A stretch of DNA of 64,000 nucleotides from Cyrtodaria siliqua (taxonomy: Eukaryota > Mollusca > Bivalvia > Adapedonta > Hiatellidae), in assembly GCA_037043455.1 (NCBI GenBank), contig JAWPHD010005573.1, positions 1 through 64,000 of the forward strand, read 5' to 3'. Below the pieces are notes generated by a model that saw nothing but the letters and a program-made list of their open reading frames with translations, was not told the origin of the DNA and did not search any database. Of the stretch, positions 23,950 to 64,000 are shown in pieces. The position numbers and the translations under genes were made by a program. Position 1 is the stretch's first letter. Each line of letters opens with the position of its first letter.

Positions 23950-24110
23950 GTATATATATAACTTGCATATTTTAAGGATCTTAACTCTACAGACACAATA
24001 TTAACAGCTTTAACCAGCTAGACCAAAGCCCAAAACTGGAGCGTCGAATTAAGAGTTACTAGCTCATATTCATGTTTACGAATTTCAATCATGGGTGTTT
24101 TAAGAACCCG
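23950..24110. repeat. dispersed repeat shared with 47075-47230
   Basis: Both begin with a TA run, then TAACTTGCATATTTT or TAACTTACATGTTTT, then CTCTACAGACACAATAT-type sequence and CGAATTAAGAGTTAC. Non-coding. Confidence 0.65.
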
Positions 24111-24119
24111 TGAATAAAC

Positions 24120-25185
24120 CTATACTTTTAATCGGCGCATATACATTATTATTTGACCTGAACATGTGGATAGTATTGATAAATGGTTTTGTAGTGTAAT
24201 TTTGCCATTATTTGGCGTGTTAGTTTCTTAAAACTGAATAATGCCCGACATCCAAAATATACACAGAACAATACACATAAACATGTTTGTGTAGTAAATT
24301 ACACCTGACACCCAAAATATGAACAGAACAATACACATATAAACATGTTGTTTATGATGCCTGATAACAAGTATTTGATGTTTTAACATATGGCAAAGGA
24401 TGAATATGGGGCTAGGGTATCTATATATTGCTAGGTAAAAAGATATTACAATTTTGAGCTGAGCCCTCGAATGTGCTGTGTTGTAAATAATAATATTTCA
24501 TTGTTCACTGAACAAAAGCACCGCCTAGCGGGGCATATAAGCCCGTCGTTTGCAATGTTGGGTTCCAGGTTAAACCCTTTTCAAAGGAAAAAAGTTCATA
24601 AAATATGAATCAGGAGTTATGGGCATTTATAAGATGTATTTACTAGATCATGCTGAAGATGTGTGCAAAGTTTCATTGTTGCAGACCTTATACTCTCGAT
24701 TTATTTGCCAAATCAGTTGTCAGGTAAAAGTTAACAGACACACAGACAACGTCACAACATAATATGTTCCTACGGGTGTATACAAAAGAATAAATGTTGC
24801 ATCTATAAAAAAGAATAAATGTTGCATCTGTGTTGTGTATACAATAAACCTGAGCAAAGAGATTAATTGAATCAATGAACATCTAAATATCTGCAGGTGT
24901 TCAGTGCCGTTATATGATCCATTTGCATATACATACATAGTAACGTAATGCAGCTGTTGTTGTTTTACCCCAACGAGAGCGTGGTGATGGCATACCTGAG
25001 GGATTGAATAGCAAAATAGGCGGCAGGCCTTTTTTTCACAAAATTGGGAAGAGGCCAGGCCTGTCCATTTTGCAGAAAAAAAACGCGCTTATTTCTCGTT
25101 TTGGGAAAGATGTAAGATTTCAACAATTAAGTAAATTTGACAATATTATGCTTTATTTATATTTTCTTCCTTATTTACTTTAATT
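24120..25185. other. intergenic, no gene seen
   Basis: No exon recognised. Two ACACCTGACACCCAAAATA-like strings near 24245 and 24302 form a small imperfect direct repeat of about 60 bp. Confidence 0.5.
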
Positions 25186-25335
25186 ACAGAATGAATGAAT
25201 GGTGTTTTACGGCACGTCGACACATAAATAGGTCATATTGTGCGCAAAAACTAACGAAAGATGAAGAAATGAAGGATTAATTAAAAATTAATGTAAATAT
25301 ATAAAGATAAAACTATTTACAAATAATGGATGATA
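25186..25335. repeat. dispersed repeat (pair of 14320-14470)
   Basis: Starts GAATGAATGAATGGTGTTTT and runs to ATTTACAAATAATGGATGAT. SINE-like length, function unknown. Confidence 0.65.
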
Positions 25336-25669
25336 TGGTAACTTTAATTACAGACTTCTCAGTCAGACCTGACTGTGACAGACAAAAAAACATTGCAGAA
25401 TTAATGTTTTTTTCTCAAATTCTGAGAGACTGCTGTTTTCGGATTGGAAAATTCTGCCACAGTTGGGTTTTCAGTTGGAAAGTTTAGGCATGTTACAGGC
25501 CTCTGTTATATAAGGTAAAAAATGCCCTGGGCGGGAATTACACGAAGATGACACAAGGTCAAGGAATAAACTGACAGTCCTTCATCCTTCCAAGATATTA
25601 AAACATCTAAAATTCAGAATAATTTGTTCCTACTCCCACCATGGAGAATTTGACATTATATGCAAGTCC

Positions 25670-26226
25670 TATTGTTCGGGGTGCTTGTTTCAGCCAAAGG
25701 TTTTTCTGCAGTATCTTGAGCAATTTAAATAATATGTACATCAATTATATATCATTAGAACTGGTATTTTTAGTGGTAAATAAAAATACCTTAGTTTTGA
25801 AAATCGGTGAAATAAATAAATATTTTACAGCCCAAATGATTTTTTGATGAGTAAATTCCTTGTTAGTGGGACAGTAGAAAATTAAAAAATTTCAAATAAC
25901 TTCAGTTTGCCTTCATATTTTGCTATAAAATTTTCTGGGCGTCTTAATTAATTTACGAATATCCAATTTAAAACCATTGTTGGGTACAAATCAAAAAAAA
26001 AAAATCTCATATTTTTCATGCAGCAGAATTTTGCAATGAAAATGCCCCATCAAAAACAGCTTCCGCGCATGAAATTTTTATTTCTCAACCGATTTTCAAA
26101 ACTAAGGTATTCTTGTTTACCACTAAAAATGTCTGTTTCACTGATATACAACTTATTTAGGTACTAGATGCATTTTGTCTAAAAAGTCCAAAAAACCTTT
26201 GGCTGAAACAAGCACCCCAAACAATA
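25670..26226. mobile_element. TIR-MITE (GTTCGGGG family), copy 2, beside copine 3' end
   Basis: Starts TATTGTTCGGGGTGCTTG and ends GCACCCCAAACAATA. It lies about 190 bp beyond the copine stop, so it may fall inside the copine 3' UTR and supply AATAAA-type strings on the - strand. Confidence 0.82.
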
Positions 26227-26412
26227 GGGATGGGATGGATGGGTGAACACAGGTCAATGTTTAAAATTGTCTTATTTGCCAGGGTGAGACCAAACTGAAC
26301 TTTTCAATTCATAATCTCTGTAGCAGAATCTTTGACGATACAGAAGCTATCTTCACTGTTCTGATTTTGTTAAGGACGATACAGACGATATTGTCCAATA
26401 TCTGCAGTATCT

Positions 26413-59494
<33,082 letters not shown>

Positions 59495-59722
59495 TTGCGC
59501 TAAAGTATTTGGAATGCTGGGACGAAATCCGGGATTTGTGAGCATGCGCAGCTCGGATTCAGCTGTAATCCATTCTGCAGAGAGCACATGGTTGAAAATA
59601 TTTATTGGGACAATTCGGCATCAAAATACATTGACAAGCAGTTTTTCATCGTCGTCCAATTTACGCTAAATGTTTTTATGTGATATGAATTAAATTATTG
59701 ACAGGGGTGTTAATCTGAAAAA
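59495..59722. promoter_or_regulatory. putative bidirectional promoter between copine and FAM120-like gene
   Basis: The two divergent start codons are 228 bp apart, so this segment must hold both 5' UTRs and the core promoters of the distal copine transcript and the FAM120-like gene. It is less AT-rich than its surroundings and contains GCATGCGCA at 59542-59550, which matches an NRF1-type site, a common element of bidirectional animal promoters. I see no TATA box at a convincing position. Confidence 0.6.
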
Positions 59723-60441
59723 ATGGGCATAAAGGACTTGCAAGAGTATTTAGAAACGCACTGCTCCAGTGCCTGCCTGTCAGTTGATTTGCTGACAATA
59801 TCAAGAAGTTATGTTCCAAAAAGGCGTGGCAGGGTACCGGGGAATGGGCGATTCTGTCTCATTGTTGATGCAGAGAGTTGCCTTGATAGGTTATATGGTG
59901 GTTTCTTTTCTGACTGGGTATGTGGTGGACAGTGGAACAGAATGTTGACATTCCTGTCAAACTTGTTGCAAGCTTGCCAAAATGCAAACATGGAGCTGGT
60001 TGTGTTTTTCAATGGTGCACTCGAAAGTCAGAGAATTGACACTTGGTACGCAGATCAACTTAATCAAAAAAAGAAGGTCAACATGGTCTTACGACATATA
60101 AACAACAAAGGCACACCTCCGCCAAAAGTGTGGTGGAACCCGCCAGTCTTTTTATGTGGTGCTTTGCGATTGGCACTTCGTCAGCTCGGAATAGGTGTTG
60201 CAATGTCAATGGATGATCATGCACAAGAAGTTATTGGTTTCTGTCGTGAACACGGACTTCAAGGAATTCTAGGACAAAATTCTGTGTATGCAATATTTGA
60301 CCCTCCGAGATATTTCTCGAGTCAAAATCTGAAACTGACGTACAAGGGATCTCTGGAGACGAAGGAATATGTGATGGATGAGATTGCTAAATCTCTGGAC
60401 TTAAACCCCAACAGATTTTGGTTTGTTTGCAGCTTTGCTAG
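59723..60441 (+). CDS. FAM120: FAM120-like (constitutive coactivator of PPARgamma-like), first exon, partial, with an apparent 1-nt frame break
   Basis: The product starts MGIKDLQEYLETHC and aligns by eye to the N-terminal XPG/PIN-like region of FAM120A/B. Shared strings include VDAESCLDRLYGGFFSDWV (49-67), GGQWNRML (68-75), VVFFNGALE (93-101), NKGTPPPKVW (128-137), DDHAQEVIGFCRE (164-176) and LDLNPNRF (225-232). After RF the family continues with FAALLG. Here FAALLG is encoded in the next frame (about 60427-60441), directly before a GTGTGT donor. As written, the frame reads WFVCSFAR and runs into the intron, stopping at 60527-60529. One extra T, most simply in the T4 run at 60416-60419, would explain this. 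Downstream exons were not found before the window end. FAM120 proteins are RNA-associated scaffolds. The PIN-like acidic pair (DSD in FAM120A) reads NSV here (186-188), which implies no nuclease activity. I cannot choose between the paralogues A, B and C. Confidence 0.88.
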
Positions 60442-60604
60442 GTGTGTATTCTATACAGTGTTTCAGACAGCCGTCTTTTGCACGACTGTTGTTGGTAAAT
60501 CACAGCCAAAATTAGGTGGGGTCGGGTAAAATAAAAACAATTTGAAGCAACACTCCACCCTCTTACTTTCTCAATATTTCTTAAGTTATGTTTTAGATTC
60601 ATTT

Positions 60605-61655
60605 CAGTGCTCCAAGAATAGGATAGCCAGACGCCTGGGGCTCCTCGAATTCCATTCCGGGCCTGTCTCATTTTGCATACAAGGAGCCCATCGGGCCTGT
60701 CTAAAAAAATAATATATTTTTTTATTTTTTTTACTTGATCTCAAGACAAAATACTCCCATGTGTATTCTGAACTATGAAAACACTTGCAATAAAGTAATT
60801 AAAATGTGTTATATACAAATTGAAACAATAAGAAGTTTGAATATTTTGCCTGGCATCGTGTCGGCAGTTTGTCACAACATTGAGATCGACATTTTCTGAC
60901 TTAAAACTACATTATCCTGCTATTAGGGTTGTGTTTTCTTTCCTCTTTGATAAGAAATACCATTTTTGGCATTCAAAACACATTATTGCATGAAAAAAGT
61001 TCCTAATTGATGGTATTTCGATTGAATGTTTGAGACATTTTCGGGCCGTAAAAGTGCGGTGTCATAGTAGTTCGGATGGTACATAATTTCGGATTTTTTT
61101 TTTTTTTACATAATCTAATAAGAAAAACATTTCTATTCATTATTTTATCCATCATTCTTTCTTTTATCATGTGTTGGGAGTTCCTGGAATCCTACTTTTA
61201 AATGAATTCTACTCTTGGCTCCTAATTCTTTAACTTGGAGAAAGTGGTGACAAAATGAAAAATATAGCCAGAGGAGGCCCTGATAGTCTAATAAAACCTG
61301 ATTAAAAAATTGGCTCCAAGTTCGGCTCCAGTTTCACCAAGTCGGCTCTGAATATTATCGTTTGGCAAAATAGCTAGTACTCTCCTTTGCATCGGTTGTA
61401 AATTTCAATGTAATATTCTATTCTAACGAAGTGATAAATAAGTGCATAAAGTGGTAACAAAAAGAAAAATATAGTCAGGGGCGGTTCTGAGTTTGAGTAA
61501 TACATACGTAACAAATGTGTGCTATAAAAGCGAATAAAGACACATTTCCACTAAGAAAAAAATATTGGACCTTTCCATTTTAAATCAGGGCCTGTCCATT
61601 TTCAGAAGCAACAAGCCCTGGGCGTGTCTCTCAAAATAATTTTCTGTGAGCACTG
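60605..61655. mobile_element. hAT-like element, CAG...CTG termini, 5-bp TSD CATTT, FAM120 intron 1
   Basis: Starts CAGTGCTCC and ends TGTGAGCACTG, an 8-bp inverted CAGTGCTC. CATTT is present at 60600-60604 and 61656-61660. The interior holds an internal hAT-type end (near 61267-61282). Confidence 0.72.
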
Positions 61656-61989
61656 CATTTATAGAAAAAGAATTATCTACAGTGAAAATCCCAGCAGCAG
61701 CACGATTAGGGGTTTTCGGCTTATGCCAAGTTATTTATAACGTTTACAAACCGGAAAAAAAGTCTATTGTTAGAATTGTCTTGTTGATTTCAGCAACCCG
61801 ATAATCAGGTGTGTTAGTTTCTATAAATACTCTTCTTATTTTTTGCAAAATGTACAAACTAGCGCTTCGCCAAGGTCCATGTTTAATGTGAGGTATGTGG
61901 GGTGGGGCCGCCCCGACTTAAAAGTTTGACTTCCTGAATTAGATGTCATAACGCTTATAGTCGTGAAATTAAGTGAGAAGAGAAGAAAT

Positions 61990-62160
61990 AATGAACTGGG
62001 CTACTTGTACAATTTTTAAGAAGTCTTTAGTATGACACGGCCGGAGTTTCAACATACGACCTCCCGCATGCGATTCGAACGCTCTACTATTACGCCATAC
62101 TTGAATGTGCGTCGAATGGGGTTTGAGTTGGTAGCTCATACTATAATTCAATTCAAAATG
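61990..62160 (-). mobile_element. tRNA-derived SINE, third family
   Basis: On -, the head reads ATGGCGTAATAGTAGAGCG (A-box region) and GTCGTATGTTGAAACTCCGG (decayed B box), then GTGTCATACTAAAGACTTC. A shallow open frame of 87 codons on + crosses it and is not a gene. Confidence 0.6.
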
Positions 62161-64000
62161 AGAAAATTGTGCAAGGCATTAGACGTTTATAAACTGTTAA
62201 GGGTGATTTCAAAAATAATGAAGCATAAGTGTAATTTTTTGGTAAAATTTCAAATTACAGATGGGATTATAATTTTTAGTGCAATAGTTAGCTAATATGT
62301 TCAAGTTTATGTCATGAATACGGCCAATGGATAAGTTAACATGTTACAATAAAAATCTAAGTGTTTATATGAATTTTAATGAACTTTTTTGAAATAAATA
62401 ACCAAATTGTGATTCACAAATTATCTCAAACAATAATCATAATACTGTTTTTGCAGCATGTACATATAAAGTAACATGTTCAACAATAATGTTTTAGTAA
62501 AAATATGTTCTGTAGTCCAAAATACAATTGAAAAATATAGGTTTTTATGCTTTTAAGTCCCATTATTTTATAAACACACACCTTAATGTCATTTTTATGC
62601 ACCATTATCTTAAACTTTTGAAGAGTAAACTTTATGTTTTGCATAATTTAGGACATACTCGAGATATTTGCAAAGTTTCATAAGTGTAAATTAAAATTTG
62701 CCAAAAATATGAATACTTAAAAAAAGCTACATTGTCTTGCTTTTTTGTACACTTGGGACAATGCCTTGCATTATTAAAAATCAACATACATTTCTGATCT
62801 TAAAACAGAGTCTACTGGCTACAAAGTTAAGAACTTTTAAAATTTGCCCCATGACCTATGTGTTAAACAGGAATTTTATTTGTAATATTCTGTTTTAAGA
62901 TTTAATAGTTAAAGATTACAATTAATGTTTGCAGGTTTAGACCGTTCTATCTCAAATCATTTGGAGGGAAATGAACAATGAATGTAAATACAGCATCAAA
63001 ATAAAACTTTAAACAATGATTCACTCATTTTCTTGGTTTCAATGATCCATGAATGCCCTTAAAGAGCTTAAAAGTTCTTCATTTTTTTTGTTTTAAACAT
63101 TAACCATAATTCTGTACACTTGGGACAATTTACTAACATCATCAATATGTTTATTTTAATGTGTAAATCAGTGTTCCTGTAGGAACATATGTAAATATAA
63201 ACACTTATAATGTTATTTCACGATAAAATTCCATACAATATAGAAAAATTAAATATTGCAAAGTGATTTCTTATTATTCTGAAAACAAGAGATCTTATCA
63301 GAATAAAGTAATGATTGAATAATATCTTAGCATTAAGACAATATATTGTGGAATAATAAATCTTTGCTTTTGTTCTGGTACACTCCCAAAAACTTACAAT
63401 AAATATATTGATACCTCATAAATAAGAGTTAATTTATAGCATTTGATAAAAGATTTATAGATGTGTACACTTGGGACAAAACTATTGAACAAATAAAACT
63501 TTCTAAATTATCAAATGAATTACCAAGATTAACTTTCCGTAGGAATACCTATATTATTGTTATATTATTCAAACACTGAAAACAATTTACTTTAACAAAC
63601 ATCTATACAATTCAACTGATTATACATAACTTAACTCCTAACAAATGAAGTCATGTTAAATGCTTAAACATAATGGTCTGAAGTATTATATCCCAAGCCA
63701 GAACACAATTATTAAACTCATACCTGAACTCAGACACTTGTTCTTGTACCTCTGTACATGCAACAAAAGTGTACCAATACATTTATGTACAGTGAAACAA
63801 GTGTACATATGTATGTACATTAAAACAAGCGTACTTTTCTACATTCAATGTACAGCCAAACAAATGTATCTCTGACCTGTACATGCAAACAAGTGTTGCC
63901 GTACCTTTCTACTTTCAAATAAGCTTACCTCTGTGCCTCTGTACATGCAAACAAGTGTACCTCCATACATCGTTACAGCAAAACAGCTGCACATATGTAC
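62161..64000. other. FAM120 intron 1 continuing to window end
   Basis: AT-rich, and no second FAM120 exon found. TGTACACTTGGGACAA recurs at about 62746, 63113 and 63462. From 63720 a loose minisatellite of TGTACATGCAAACAAGTGTAC type continues to the window edge. Confidence 0.5.
63720..64000. repeat. degenerate minisatellite (TACATGCAAACAAGTGTACC)
   Basis: About seven loosely conserved units with CTGTACATGCAAACAAGTGT cores. The array runs off the window end. Confidence 0.7.

Noticed and set aside
59809..60012. - strand frame opposite the FAM120-like exon
   Set aside because: Shadow of the coding strand; it has no independent features.
60420..60432. A 12-nt intron (GTTTGTTTGCAG) explaining the FAM120 frame shift
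   Set aside because: It has GT and AG ends, but it is far too short for a spliceosomal intron. A one-base indel is the simpler explanation.

Overview
This window is animal nuclear DNA: AT-rich, intron-rich and full of short interspersed repeats. The protein families and the style of the repeats (long-TIR MITEs, tRNA-derived SINEs, tandem-unit introns) suggest a bivalve mollusc. The host assignment is an inference; no rRNA, mitochondrial or species-diagnostic sequence is present. I see no prokaryotic operon, CRISPR array or canonical tRNA/rRNA gene.

Three protein-coding genes can be assembled exon by exon with consistent splice phases. (1) ALG10, the last glucosyltransferase of dolichol-linked oligosaccharide assembly, lies on + (three coding exons, 6656-11170, 471 aa). 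(2) A copine (C2A-C2B-VWA, Ca2+-dependent membrane binding) lies on - from 59494 down to 26413. It has 20 coding exons per transcript, and two alternative first coding exons give products of about 560 or 562 aa. (3) The first exon of a FAM120/constitutive-coactivator-of-PPARgamma-like gene lies on + (59723-60441); the rest lies beyond the window. ALG10 and copine are tail to tail, separated by about 15 kb of repeat-rich DNA. Copine and FAM120 are head to head with only 228 bp between start codons, so they probably share a bidirectional promoter.

Most of the remaining sequence is transposon-derived. The clearest pattern is a set of elements that begin CAG and end CTG, have hAT-like inverted termini and are flanked by identical or near-identical 5-bp target duplications (3942-5423, 15363-15546, 22949-23016, 27796-29233, 45965-47034, 52835-54518, 60605-61655). 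Two can be checked against uninterrupted homologous repeats in the same window, and one still carries a frameshifted hAT transposase C-terminus. Several long-TIR or palindromic MITE families occur in two or three copies, as do at least three kinds of tRNA-derived SINE. The copine introns hold a series of tandem arrays (about 60, 38, 70, 140, 164 and 320 bp units), some touching exons or splice sites.

Points most worth checking are the alternative copine first exons with the shared promoter, an apparent one-base frame break near the end of the FAM120 exon, the 60-bp duplication containing the copine stop codon, and an orphan exon-like segment at 23840-23949.
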